Below, piece by piece: positions 1-12,400 of a stretch of DNA of 64,000 nucleotides. This DNA is from Phragmites australis (Eukaryota; Streptophyta; Magnoliopsida; Poales; Poaceae), in contig NC_084939.1 in the NCBI RefSeq assembly GCF_958298935.1, positions 9,563,501 to 9,627,500 on the forward strand. The letters are read 5' to 3'. Below the pieces are notes generated by a model, which was given only the letters and a program-made list of their open reading frames with translations, made no database searches and had not been told where the DNA came from. Both the position numbers and the translations under genes were made by a program. Position 1 is the stretch's first letter. Each line of letters opens with the position of its first letter.

Positions 1-521
1 TCAATCGAGAATTCCATTGCTCGACCAAGCGGCATTCTTGGCAATTCTTCTGGGAAGATATCATAAATTCACACACCACCAGGAAATTCATGAGATCCGT
101 GGTGGTGATGACCTTCAAGGCATAAACACAAGGATCAATGCCCTTAAGCTTCAATCGAACTCGGGTGCCTGACAGACCATTAAGGGTGATGATCTGCTGA
201 GCACAATCTAGGAATGCCTCATTCTTGGTGAGCCAATTCATTCCCAAAATAAATTTCTATCCCTTTGGAGTCCATTACCAATAAATTTGCACCGAAGGGT
301 ATCTTGTTGATAATAACCGACGCTCTGGGCACACAGTGATTAACAGGAACCTTAACTCCGGGGGCATCTATGAGATAAGGTGTAGGGGTGGCACTAACTT
401 TTAAATCGTGTTGCCAAGTATAACTTATCGCTATGGAAGAGTGCGAAGCCCCAGAATCAAAAAGTACAACTGCGGGAATGATGACAGAATTAAAACTCAT
501 ACTTAATGTACCCATCAGCAC
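1..521 (-). pseudogene. gypsy aspartic protease region (fragment)
   Basis: The minus-strand reading contains the retroviral-type aspartic protease active site as DSGASHSS preceded by a hydrophobic strand (VVLF), followed by the IDAPG and VPRASVII segments typical of the RVP_2 protease of plant chromoviruses. About position 230 the frame continues into the conserved NELAHQE/LAAQQ-type linker towards the RT, which is off-window. The same region of the second copy (about 30420-30960) aligns but has DFGAS in place of DSGAS. The role in the family is polyprotein processing. The frame shows internal breaks between 1 and 219. Confidence 0.75.
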
Positions 522-590
522 ATTGTCACCCTCGTGAGCTTCATCAGCGGTGGTGTAGCGTGCTCGGTCAAGCTTGGGGACATGTGAAGC

Positions 591-1664
591 CTAGGAGGCT
601 TGCGGAGCGGGTTGAGTGGACGGTGGAGGCCTTGGAGCAGTCACCATGGCTCCGGGCTTCGGGTACGAGCAATCACGTGCATAGTGGACGACACAGTCAC
701 AGTTGTAGCACGGGCTGCCGGGGCCACTTGTCACACTCTCCTGCGGGACTGTGGGCCTTATAGGCTGCCCTTGAGGGGCGAAGAAAGACGGGCACCACAC
801 CACCCACATCGGCCGTGGAGCTGTCGAGGCCGACATGTGAGATGGTGGAGATTGACTCTCCGTGCGAGCATGTTGAGAGCTCCCGCCCATGGAAGGCGAT
901 GAAACCCTCTTGCACTTCTTCTCCTCTTGGTGGTTCTTTAACTTGAACTCCACTATGAGGGAGGTGCTCACAAGCTTGTTGAAATCGGCGAAATCATGTG
1001 CCGACAGCCGGTCTCTCATTTTGGATTTGAGACCGTTCACGAAGCGGTATTGCTTCCGCTCGTCGGTGTTGACCTCATCTTGAGCATACTGTGCAAGGTG
1101 GTTGAACATATGCACATACTCCATCACCGATCTACCTCCTTGCTTGAGGTTGATGAACTCGTGCCTCTTGATCTCCATGATGCCCTTAGGGATATCGAAG
1201 TCGCGGAATGCCTGACGGAACTCCGCCCAAGACACCTGGTGATTGGTGGGGTGCATGGCCAAGAGGTTGGACCACCACGCACCCGCCGCGCCTTGGAGTT
1301 GATGGGCCGCGAAGAGCGCCTTCTCGTGGTCCTCGCATTGAAGAAGGGCGAGCTTCTTCTCAATCGTCCTCAGCTAGTGATTGACGTCGAGGGGATCCAC
1401 AGCCCGCGCGAAGGTGGGTGGCTGAGTTCAAAGGAAATCCCCTCCTCCATGAGGGGCTGTGTTGTGCGCGAGGGCCTTGAGGAGCGCAGTTTGAGCCTGG
1501 CAGTTCTGCTCAATCTGCATGAGCACATCCGCCATACTCAGCGGTGGAGGCGGCGGAGGGTTGCTCTCATTCGAGGCCTCAAGAAGTTCTCCCAAAGAGC
1601 CGTGGGTTCTCATCCTATGGTGACGATAAGATGCAAAGGTAAAAGTCAAATCCTGACATGTCAA
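591..1664 (-). pseudogene. gypsy gag polyprotein with CCHC zinc knuckle, broken
   Basis: The minus-strand frame holds a retrotransposon gag domain (WAEFRQAF, then GGRSVMEYVHMF and FNKLVSTSL, roughly 850-1260). A CCHC knuckle near 640-690 has the spacing C-x2-C-x4-H-x4-C (CYNC...H...C). The upstream half (1264-1664) starts with a proline-rich stretch. At about 1376 a TAG stop falls where the second copy has Trp (TGG in DHWLRTI), and another interruption lies near 1427. Gag normally packages the element RNA. It lies between the leader and the protease as expected for Ty3/gypsy. Confidence 0.85.
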
Positions 1665-2343
1665 AGTAGTATTAGTCGGATAACAATAGCAAGTGGTGCA
1701 TTAACTCTAGCCTCTGTTAGGTGCGGAGAGTCCGTAAGAATTTGGGCAAAAACTTAGACTTAGACCTTGACAAGGAAAAATGTATGCTCAAGGGTATGGT
1801 GCAAGACAACAATGGAACATGAAAGTATGCTCGACCCTTATCTTCATGTTTCTTTCCCGGATGCATCTCTCCCCATAATCATCATAAGCATGCATACATA
1901 CAAATCACCAATCATCACCCTTCGCGCGAAAAGAAAATGCATTCGCACGAACGGTGCTTGTGCAACTTGCCGCACAAGCGACGTTTCATACGTGGTTTTC
2001 CACGTATTCACTTCCCATACCGTCGCCTTACGGGACACCCTATGTAATCGTCACATGGGTAGATGACCATAACTACCATCATATGGTGGATGCTTATACG
2101 TTATTGCTAACATATTCATTTCCCGTACCTTCGCTGTACGGGAAACATTGGGCCCCTACCTCGCACCGGTTGAGCCCCCGATACTAACCGCTATCGAAAT
2201 GCGTCAATGCAACATAATTATCCAATGCAAAAAAGGAAAAGACACAATGCATAAGCAAACAAGCAAATGTGCATCACTCAAACATTTGTTATACTTAGAG
2301 GCATAGTATAGCAAGTTCATTCATATTAATCATGAGGAGGCAT
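1665..2343 (-). other. untranslated leader of gypsy copy 1
   Basis: No coding frame is convincing. The segment aligns with the leader of the complete element (32109-32890): shared blocks include TTCCCGTACC/CTTACGGGACACCC around 2020-2040 and TACTTAGAGGCATAGTATAGC around 2290-2310 (given here as a block, not a functional motif). The second copy has an extra 108-bp tandem duplication that is absent here. Confidence 0.7.
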
Positions 2344-2361
2344 AAAAGAAAAATCAAATAA

Positions 2362-5172
2362 TTAAAATACATTATAAATTCTTAAGCATGCAACAAGTTA
2401 TTACAATTTACAGCAAAAGAGAGTTAGGAGGAGACTAAAACCTGCTCAACTCCTAACCTGTAAAAGAAACTACGCAGTGGAAGACTAAAACTATACAACA
2501 AAAGCAGGATGGAGCCACATGCCCTTAGGCTCCATCACAAAAGCACGCCAACAGAGTAGGATGCACTACTCATGCCCCCCACCACCCTTGGTAGGCGTGA
2601 AGTAGCTAAAGACCAACTCCTCCTCACCTGCAAAACCTGCAGAGCAACTGAGTACGAAGGCACTTGCAAGACTTAATTCATAATGGGCAACTTATAATTA
2701 ACCCGACTCCAAGGATCATGCATTTGAATGTTAGCAAGAAAACGGCCACATGATTAAGTAAAATTTACATGCAAAAGCAACTTAACACATACAAGTGTGA
2801 GCACCTAAATTTAACTAACAACAATACCACTATACCCTGCAAAGATCAACTATACATAATTGTAACTAGAACCATAACGAACATATACGTAACACGAACC
2901 ATCTCCACCATAACCAACCACAATCTACCACAGAACTCTACGATGGTGCGCATGGACAGAAGACATGCTCATGACCGAGAGTGCGGCATTTCAAAATGTA
3001 TTTACACCCTACAGGGGATACTCCTTTACCCACACGACCCGAGGACCATTCAGCCTGTGCCACCCGCTAAAGTGCACACAAGAGGTACTTGTGACAACCT
3101 TTCCCAATAAGCCCCAACAATTTGATACATGCATCACTCGGCGCGGAGGTATCTAGAACTACTCCCGGAGCAAAATAGATACCTCTTCCAAGCCCGCCCG
3201 CTCACACAGTCAATGTTCAAGCTCAAATGATCACAGCTACAAAGGTATTCGGCCCGCCTTACCATTAGATCGGTATGTGGTGAGTACAGTAAGTGCTTAA
3301 GCCAACGACGGCCAACGATCGGTGCTTAACCGATGCAAAATGGTCTACGGTATCCGGGCTCCTTCCTCGAACTACCCCGGAAACCTCCTTCAGGGCAGAT
3401 GATACCCCTAACACCGCTCACATCTTGTCTCATGCTCACCACTCATCAACTCATCATCAATATCATTGTGTAAGTAATTATTAAGCCTATGCTCGCGAAC
3501 GATGAAACATTTCACCGCTCGGCTTCTACCGTAAACCTATGCAATACTAAGCAACTCGTATCACATTTTAAGTTAGACATTAACATGATTATGTCTGGAC
3601 TACAAGGATATGGATCAACAACAATTGAAGGAAAAGATCATGCATCTACATAGGTTCTACCCATCGTATTCTAACATCGACTCAAACTCATGCATACATA
3701 CATAAAGCATATTTATCAATTTATCCATACAAGATCCAAAGTATTAGGATAAGTATGCTTAGATGCTTGCCTTGTTGCTCTGGAGTTTGCCTTATGCTAC
3801 CTGCGCAACATTCACAAAATTTGGGGAGATGGGCGTCGTCTTCAATCACTGCCGGGTCACGCACCGGTTCTTCGCTCACTAGAGAAGAATGTATGCAATG
3901 ATGAGTATGCTTGAAGTGCAACAATGCATGCCACAATATGTATAAAAACATGCAAGATGTGCAAGACACGAATTAATGCCACACTAAGCGATCTAAACGA
4001 AGTCGGAAAAAATATTAGGAGGCTGGAGTATCCGGGTTGACTTGGAGTATCCGGGTCCGGACCCTCCGGGTTAACCTCCGAACGGGGGCGCTCGGGTTGC
4101 CACATTTTTACTAACCCGGAGTATCCAGGTGGACTCGGAGTATCCGGGTTCCGGAGCCTCCAGGCCATCCTCCGGGTGAGGGTTCTTGCTTAGCTATTTT
4201 TCGTTTTAACCCGAAACATCCGGGTTGGTCCGGACTATCCGGGTTGTGCCGGACACTCCGGGTGAGGCTCCGAGTGAGGGTGTTCAGTTAAATCCGCCGG
4301 TTTAACCTGGAACCTCCAGGCTTACCCGGATTATCCGGGTGGAGCAAACTTAGACATTCTCAAAAAATTTCCCTCAGCTGATTTGACTCGCATGACAAAT
4401 CTATGCTAAACATGTATATACCCTATCCAAAGGATTCTTGACCCAACTTGCCCCCTAAACCCTAATGATTTTTTTAATACAATTCAATGGGATTTCTCCT
4501 GTTGAACCCAGAGTATCCGGGCTACCCAGAAAAGTTATTCTCGAGGGGCTTTTTGGGTCGATTCGATTTGCGAGCCTCTCCAAGCCTAAGGGAAACATGC
4601 TAGAGATAGTTTAAGGAGTCTAGAACTCCCTCATCAACCTAGAAACATGACTTCATAGCTCAAATTTGTCCAATACATTTTGCTCCAAAAACTCAAGAAC
4701 ATCTAAAGAACTCAAGAACAACTCGATTCCTCCATGAAAACGAAACGAATTGGATAGATGAGTAGCTTAGGAGCTAAGGAACGCTTGGATACCACATGCA
4801 TACCTTGGTCTTGCTCCTAGAGAGAGAAATCGAAGGAGTGAGAGAGAGGTGTGTGCTCCATTGTGCTTGGCCGGTTGGAGGAGAGGGAGCACGGGAGTGA
4901 GGGAGGGAGCAGGTGGGAGAGGGTGAGAGAGGGAGTGGGCTGCTGCCCAAAGAGAGGTGGGGGTGGTTGGCCCACATGTGAGGCTCACATGTTAAAGAAA
5001 ATGGTCCGTTTTAACTGCAAATTTCATTTTTTCCCTCCTGAATTCATTTATCTTATCCAATTGACTTTAGATGAATTGCATTAGCATTCCAGATTAATTA
5101 CACAAAATTAAAAATAATATTTAAGAAGCGTGATTATGCTTAATTGCGTAATTAAGGATTTGGGACGTGACA
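2362..5172 (-). repeat. long terminal repeat of gypsy copy 1 (5' LTR, inner end deleted)
   Basis: Aligns across its length with the 3.15-kb LTRs at 24357-27553 and 32915-36064. The outer end on the minus strand is TGTCACGTCCCAAATCC. The inner end is missing: homology passes from leader sequence directly into LTR sequence around 2343-2362, so about 0.25 kb including the CA end and the primer-binding site is gone. A purine-rich GAGAGAGGGAG stretch near 4870-4930 and a cluster of CCGGGT motifs (4020-4345) are shared with the other LTRs. Confidence 0.85.
4020..4345. repeat. cluster of degenerate CCGGAnnnTCCGGG motifs inside the LTR
   Basis: At least a dozen near-copies of a 14-15-base motif, variants of CCGGAnnnTCCGGGTT (GAGTATCCGGGT, GGACACTCCGGG, GGATTATCCGGGT), occur at irregular spacing. 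The motif is partly palindromic. The same cluster recurs in the other two LTR copies at about 26150-26530 and 34710-35020, with further single copies near 4510, 26700 and 35180. No function is known to me. Confidence 0.7.
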
Positions 5173-6461
5173 GGGGCGCGATGGTGTGGTCCTTGGGGCG
5201 GGGTTGGAGTCGTTGGGAGATGACCGGTGGCGCATAAGAGCTGGGAGCTGAGGGCAGCGACTTGTTGAAGAAGGGGCCGATTGGCGGCGCGTCGGAAGTA
5301 AGGATGGAAGGGCGATGATGCAGATGCGGGGCACCGAGAGCGCGGCAGATCGAGGACAACAATCGGGTCTCATGCGGATCCGGGAGGGAGCGAGCGGGGA
5401 GGAGGCGGCGTGGATCCGGGAGGGAGTGAGCGAGGAGGAGGCGGCGTCGCGTGGGGCAGTTACAGAGATCGGGGGAGGAAAGGGAGCGAGGGCGACGTGC
5501 GGAGATAAGCGGAGAGATATATTTTCTAAGTAGTAGAGATATATAGATGTTTCTCTTATCATAAAAGCATACTAAATCGACCGCCGGCTTAGTTCCTGAT
5601 GGACGCACACCCATCGTCTTATCCTAGACACATACCTCCTCCACTCCAATCAGCCAGTAGTGCAACAAAGCCGGACCACATCTCTTCAATTTTAAGTCTA
5701 CGCATAACATCAATAAGCATAGCACAATGACCGGCATGGAATTCTTAGTAATGTCTGCGATCCATGCATCATTGAGATCGTGGATATAATATGATTCCAT
5801 ATACATGTATCAATATAAGTTCACCATATACACGTATCAATATAAGTTCACCATATACATAAGTTCAATCATTTATTTCATGAATCTATTCATAAGTTAT
5901 TTGTTTGAGCATTACGTCTTCACCGCTCTCGCCCCAATGTAAGAGCATTACGTCTTCCTGGCCATGCGTCACCCATCTAACAGATTTGATCAACAAATAA
6001 TAGGCGACAACCACTCCTGACTCCCTGAGTCCCAACTTGCCATATTCAATTCTTGAACAAGTTTTCCTACATCTTGTAATTCTCAGAAAAAAAAAACGAG
6101 TACAGTGCAACGGATAGCAATCATCTTTTGCCCGTCTCCTCGACAAACAGAACATATCCAGAAACACCCTTCTTCACATGGAATAAGTACAACGGTTCTT
6201 TCCTTTCCCGTAGTGCCAACCGCCAGGCAAATGTTTTCAATGTAAACCATAAAACAGAAGCTCACTATCAAGAGCCCCAGCACCTTCAGGGTCCCATCTT
6301 AGGCCACATTCCGGCTGGTCATACCAAAACGGCGAAACAAAACATAACGGTACCACTCTAGAAACACCGATATGTTACCCACAACGCTAGTTATAAAACC
6401 TGATACACACGGACAAAATTGCGGTACAGCTTTACAGGTATGCAGGGAAGAAAGCGAATCG
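5173..6461. other. intergenic region between gypsy copy 1 and the TBC gene 3' end
   Basis: 5173-5520 is GC-rich with an imperfect tandem repeat of about 36 bp at 5379-5455 (GGATCCGGGAGGGAG units). Open frames there look compositional rather than coding, with no recognisable domain. 5620-6460 is AT-rich and contains a short duplicated block around 5800-5860. The last few hundred bases should include the 3' untranslated region of the TBC gene. No other feature was recognised. Confidence 0.5.
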
Positions 6462-9400
6462 CTAGCTTGCTACAGTTCCTCTCAACCGGTTAGCAATGTG
6501 GAGGAGGTGATCAATGTTAGTTGCTGGGTAGTGTTGCAGCAGCTGGATGTTAGCGGTGAAGTCTCCAGCCAAGAGGCGCTTCCGGACTAGGATGAGCATG
6601 GCACAGCATATCCTCAGCAAGGTGTCCTACATATGAACATGCAAAGGTTTAGCCCCAAATTCCGAGGAAGATGCCCACAGATTTAGTTTGGAGGTAATTA
6701 CATACCGGTGGACCTTCTGGATCGCCCAAGATTGCATCCCAGATATGTATACATACATTGAAGCTGAACTCCATTGTCAACAGTAATGTGATCCATCTAA
6801 ATGCATAATATTGTGGGTACACCTATATTTTCAACAATCAATTATCAATATAAACAATTATTGCGGGAAGACATACTAAAGCAAATTAGTATTAATCCTA
6901 CAATTTCACTTGGAGAAAGACAAAACACGTGTCAGATATTATCCTTCACATGCTTTCAGCATGCTGGTTGCCATGCATGCAAGAAATGCTGTCCCGCCAG
7001 TTGCTAAATACCAATGTATTCTACAGGTAGCTACACACTCAATACGATTTGCAATTTAATCTATCTTTATAAATGCAATTTAATCTATTTTTTATAAATG
7101 CAATTAAATCTATTGATCTCAACATTCAGGTTTGGCATCTTTGACGTAATCAGAAACCCTATCGGAAATCTCCAACACGTATTGTACAAATATAAACTTA
7201 ACGTTAACGTTTAGATTGTTACGAATGTGAAGCTTGTATTAAACAGCCCAAAAAGGGCATATATGTAGTACAAAGGGGAAGAAACCCTAGAAAAGGGAAA
7301 ATGCACTTTTACCCTTGACCCCCCATTAACGTTAACGTTTAGATTGTTACGAATGTGAAGCTTGTATTAAACAGCCCAAAAAGGGCATATATGTAGTACA
7401 AAGGGGAAGAAACCCTAGAAAAGGGAAAATGCACTTTTACCCTTGACCCCCCCCCCCCCTCTCTTCAAATGCAAGGCGTATGCAATAGCGTTGCATTTGA
7501 AAAGGATATAACGCTAAGCACTAGACTTAGGACACAATACAACACTAACAAAAGATACATCCAAATCCGACTCTATTTGTCATCATGGCATGTAGCTCTG
7601 GTGTGTCTTCTTCTTCAACCTAGAGTCTTGTGGCCGCCAAGAGAAGAGAAGGGCAGGAGCAACATGACGAAGGGTGACGAAGATGACACGAAGAGACGTC
7701 GAGTCATGCCAAGGAGGTCCGAAGAGAAGCACGATTGTCGGAGCACATAGCTTCAATGGCAACGGCGGCCGGAGCACAAGCTTCAACGACTCAATGGTCG
7801 GAGCACATAGCTTCAACGACACAATGGTCGAAGCAAATAGCTTCAATGACACGATGGTCAGAGCACATAGCTTCAACGGCGCTGGAAAGTGATTGGCCAA
7901 AAGGACGGCCAATCGTAAAAGAAAAAGTAGCAATCGGCTGATTGACAATGATTTGTGGATTAGCATGGCACGAATGAACTCAAAGATTGAGTGCAGCGGA
8001 TTTGGAATGCACGTAGCAGAACGAATACTCTAACTAGACTCGCATACTAGTAGCAGCGACAAAAGTAGCAGGCAGAGCAGTAAGCATCACCACGGTCAAG
8101 CAGATCAAGCAAAAGGATGGAGAGCTGATATGGATGGAGGCAATAGCTGACGGCGCAGCCATGCCCTGCCCACCATGGGAGAGATATGAAGGCGGTGGCC
8201 AAGAGGAGAGGCCTCTGGCGGTAGGCCGGAGGGCGGAGACCGGCAACTGAGCAGAGGCGGATCTCCAATAGCGGGGTGACGCAGATCCAGGCGAGGCAAG
8301 CATGGGTCCGTCAGCTGTGGGCCCTGGCGTTAGCGGATCCGGCGAGGAAGACTGGCTAGCGGGCGCGGGAGGGCAGCGTCCTTCAAGAAGCGGCACACTG
8401 CGGCCATCTGCGAGCACGACAGGGTAGCGGATCCGAAAGCAGGAGGCCAGCGCGGAGGAGGCCTGACGACGCATCGGGGATGGGGTCCAACACATCAGGC
8501 CAGTGCGGGGTGACTCCCGCGCAGCGGGCGGAGATGACTGGCGGCTAAGCACACCGCCGTCGCATGCCACTCGCTCGGCCATGGTTGCTCCTCGTTGGCC
8601 ACCGGCGGGTGCGGATCTCTAGCGGGTGGGGAGGCAGCAAGACGGAGGGCGGCGACGCGTCCGCACGTCGAGAGTGGCGGGCCGGCGGGGGTGGCGGATG
8701 AGGCAGGCGACACATCCACGTGACGGGAGCGGCAGGAGTGGTGGATGAGGTAGGCGACGCGTCCGCGCATCGGGAGCGGCGGGAGTGCGGCGGCCGCCTC
8801 CCTCTCTTCTTGGAGGGGCGCGACGGCGAGCTGACCGTGTAGGCAGGCCATGGCGTTGTCCCGCTGGAACAGCATGACCCCTTGCGCGGATCCGGCGACG
8901 GGAGGGCCGGATCTAGTCGGTGGCGCCGGAAGGGAGCAGGGCGGTCGAGCGCCCCGGCAGCATATCCGGCGAAGGGCAACGCATGCGAACGGGGCTGGAG
9001 CACAACGGAGCTTGCTACTGCTGCTGTTGCTTGACAATCTACAACTATACTACAGCTAAGTGGCCACCCCTGGGAGTGGAGATTGCTCCTCCTGGGGCAG
9101 TAGCAGCGGAAGACGATGGAGCTTCGGTTTGGATCGAGAAGGACCTAGAGCCCTGATACCATGTTACGAACGTGAAGCTTGTATTGAACACCCCAAAAAG
9201 GGCATATATGTAGTACAAAGGAGAAGAAACCCTAGAAAGGGGAAAAGACACTTTTACCCTTAACATAGATAAGCTGTTTACCCACTTAATCTCAACATTC
9301 AGTTTCTGCTATTGATTTTACGTGGATAAGATCTGAAGGTCATGGATGATGAGATGTGTAGTTTCAGCTATTGATGCAAAGATAAGAACTAGTATAAGAA

Positions 9401-12400
9401 GTTTCACTCGGTGCAGTTCTCAGTTCACCCTCAGCATGACACATGCTTAATTAGGAAAATCATGCAGTAGACCATTTTCATCCCACAAAATACAGCAATT
9501 TATATTACTTGCCACCAGAAAGCTAGTACTGAATATTGCCTACCTTTGTAGTGACCTCCATATGACGCCATAGCTCTTCATCATGACGCTTCAAGAGTTG
9601 AGATAACTTTGAGAGTGTAGATCGAATACCCACACTGCTATTGTCAAGATGTTTGCAATAATTATCTCTAAAGCCACTCAATAATTGGACAAAGCAAAAG
9701 TAAGTGTCTGCTTCTGCTGCGGCCTGTATTTCCAATAAGGAAGTGAAGAAGAGAGATCACACCTGCAATCAGGAAAAAATGAAAAACCACGATAAACAGA
9801 AGAAAAAAAACCTTACCGAGTTGCTTGTGTCAGGGTCATTCTTGAACACGTAAAATAGAGGTGCCAAAACTTCATTCATCCCTTGCACATATCTTATGCT
9901 AGGGTTTAATTTTGAGAAGATAATGAGAATACGCCTTAAAGATTCCTGATATGGGTTTAAATGATTAGTTCAAATCAGTTTATATTTGTACAATAGGTAA
10001 CTGTAAGAATGAAGAACATTGTAAACACTGAATGAGAACCTGGTTAGACTTGGCTGAGAAAAATGGCATATCTGGATGTGTTCGTTTTACATCTCGGTCA
10101 ATCTGTTCTAGTATCTCTGACTCCTGAAATATATATTCAACTCATGAGCATGATGAAAGCATAACCATATTCTGTATTCACATTCAGGCAGCACATAAAC
10201 CGTTCAGTGAACATCAAATGTACAAGTAACATAAAACCTTGAATTGAATATAAGTGTTGGCACATCATTCAACAGGTAAGTTAGAAGAACCAACTTTTCT
10301 ATGTTTGTTCCTCGCCTTTCATGACACTCTTTCTTTTTTGCTAGAATAAATAAAAGGATTGGTTCAGCTAAACCACACAACTTCAAAGCTAGAGACCAAA
10401 TGCAACATGGGAGTTTTAACCATCTCCAATGAAAGAAAAATAAGGTCAAACTGGTGCAACCATGGAAGATAGTGGCGTTGGCCTGTTGCACATGCACTAC
10501 ACAGTACACACATCTCCCAGACATGAGTTGTGCAACTAGTGTTACAAATCCCACAGGTGGGCCAAGAAAACAACGTCTTTAGGAATCTGCTCCTGTTAGT
10601 CCTAGGCTGGAACTTGGTAGACCTTTAGTGCTAAATCCAAATTCAAGTTAGCCAAAAGCACCAACTTCCAGAGAAAACGGGACAAAATAATTTAAGATCC
10701 TTTTTCTCCAAGTTACAAAATATATTATGAAAACATGCACAAACTCTAGGAGATAATAAGCACAAATAGCCCAAAAAAACACTGGTTTTGCAAACCATGC
10801 ATACAACTCTAGTTTCTTGTAATAGCACAACGCTCACAGAATAATTCAATGAAATAGTACCTGAAAGTATTGGTTCCACAAGCTAGATCTACCAAAGCTT
10901 AAAGGGTGCTCTTCATTAGTTACTTCTGATCTTGGGAGTAAGCCAATTCTTTCGACTTTTAATTCTTTCTTTCTCGACGGCTTTGATTCCTCGATTCTCC
11001 GTAATTTTTCTGACTGATCAGTGATCACACAAAGGATAGTGTCAGAACACTCACATAACCAATTTAAGTGCCCTAAAAAGAACCAATCACTAAAACAACA
11101 TTTCTGGATTATGCTAAACATCATTTCTTAAAACAACTCCAAATAATAAGATTACGGCTCGATAGAAATAACGGTGTTGTTGGGTACATCTCTTAGATGA
11201 TTCACTTTTGATATAAGCCTATAACTGACATATATAAGAAAGCTACGAAATTATAGCTAACATTACTCCAGTATGACCAGTTGGCTTTCATACTTTGGGG
11301 TACATTCAAGGTTTATTTGCAGGCAAAACAACCACAAAACTACTCTCTTACCAAACAAGAAGCGGACCTTTTCTAACAGCTCCAAATACTGTCCTGATGT
11401 TATAGGCTTAGGTTTAGTTCTTTTCTTTGGCGGAAAAAAAATACTAACTTGTGCAAACATAACTAGGACTGATAGATCATCATTGATTGATAGTTGAGAC
11501 CGGCAATATCAACTTACAGGATTTAGAAGAAACTCTTCTTTGTATGCGCTATACTGGCTCCGCTTCTTTTGTAACTCATGAGGCCATAAAGCATGATCAG
11601 TTGGCAAATATACCAAGAGAAGCTGCACACTATAAAGATAGTAGAATAAATTTCTTGTGTACAGAGGTAGCTAGATACAAAAATCAATGTTTTTTGTTAG
11701 ACGAGAATATCAGCAGATCGTAGATTGCATTCTTGAACCTTTGTAACATAACACACATGGTAGAAGAAATTGGGGTCAGTGACAACTGAGTACTGCAATG
11801 CTTAATCTGTAACTATCAAATTTAGAATATCAGTTTAAGCAATTTCACGGGGGCACAGATGATTTACCTGTATATGAAAAGATGTAAACAGATATACCCA
11901 TGAGGATAAGGTTTTTTCAAGGTTACGAAAGAATAACATAACTTTTTGAGAGTTGTACCAAACACAAGGTAGGCAAGTACATAGATCATAGCCCAGTCTG
12001 ACCTACCTTCCAAGTGATTGGTTCAAACTATTAGTGAGCCCATGTATAAAGCATGACCCTGATGTTGACAGAAAATCTATCAAAGTCACTTCTTTACAAC
12101 TAAATATAGGAAGATATCATGCTAACCAGACTAACAAAGCTGCGAAAAAATTGTAGGGGCCTCTATCCTATTCCAATTTCTGCAACTTTGCAGGCTTCAA
12201 TTCCTAGACATAACACAAAAAATTTGTGCCATTTGTGGACAGCTTGTTTTTAGCCTACCCCAACTTGCTTGGGAGTAAAAGACTTTGTTATTGTTGTTGT
12301 GGACAGCTTGTTTTCATTAAAGGGGTCCATGCAGGTACATGGTGGAATACTCAATAATAGCACAAAATCGGTCTTTTAAGGTGGATGAACTTGAGCTTCA

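Larger units (their letters stand above)
1..5172 (-). mobile_element. Ty3/gypsy chromovirus-type element, copy 1, left-truncated by window edge
   Basis: Read on the minus strand the order is LTR (5172 down to about 2362), leader, gag, protease, then the window edge, so reverse transcriptase and integrase lie outside. It is the same family as the complete element at 24357-36064: gag, leader and LTR align over long stretches. The outer LTR end reads TGTCACGTCCC on the minus strand. Because the other end is off-window no target-site duplication can be tested; the 5 bases beyond the LTR are GGGGC (5173-5177). A deletion near 2343-2362 has removed the inner LTR end and primer-binding site, and gag contains stop codons, so this copy is dead. 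Confidence 0.88.
7217..9265 (-). mobile_element. non-autonomous LTR retrotransposon with 104-bp LTRs (TRIM/LARD-like) in TBC intron 7
   Basis: Terminal direct repeats of 104 bp (7345-7448 and 9162-9265, about nine mismatches) start TG and, at the right copy, end CA. A perfect 5-bp target-site duplication TAGAT flanks the element (7212-7216 and 9266-9270). On the minus strand the right LTR is followed by a primer-binding site TGGTATCAGGGCTCTAGG (9144-9161), complementary to initiator tRNA-Met as in copia-type elements, and the left LTR is preceded by a purine tract (AAGAGAGGGGG, about 7449-7466). There is no gag or pol; the 1.7-kb interior is GC-rich at 8030-9060 with a 30-bp repeat at 7741-7884. 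It sits in a host intron in the same orientation as the gene. Confidence 0.9.

Noticed and set aside
5108..5614. 168-codon minus-strand open frame
   Set aside because: It overlaps the LTR boundary and a GC-rich tandem repeat, has no domain, and an alternative frame over the same bases is equally open.
8034..9037. Overlapping long minus-strand frames in the GC-rich part of the intron-7 element
   Set aside because: Several frames are open at once because of GC richness; none has a recognisable domain or a supporting splice pattern.
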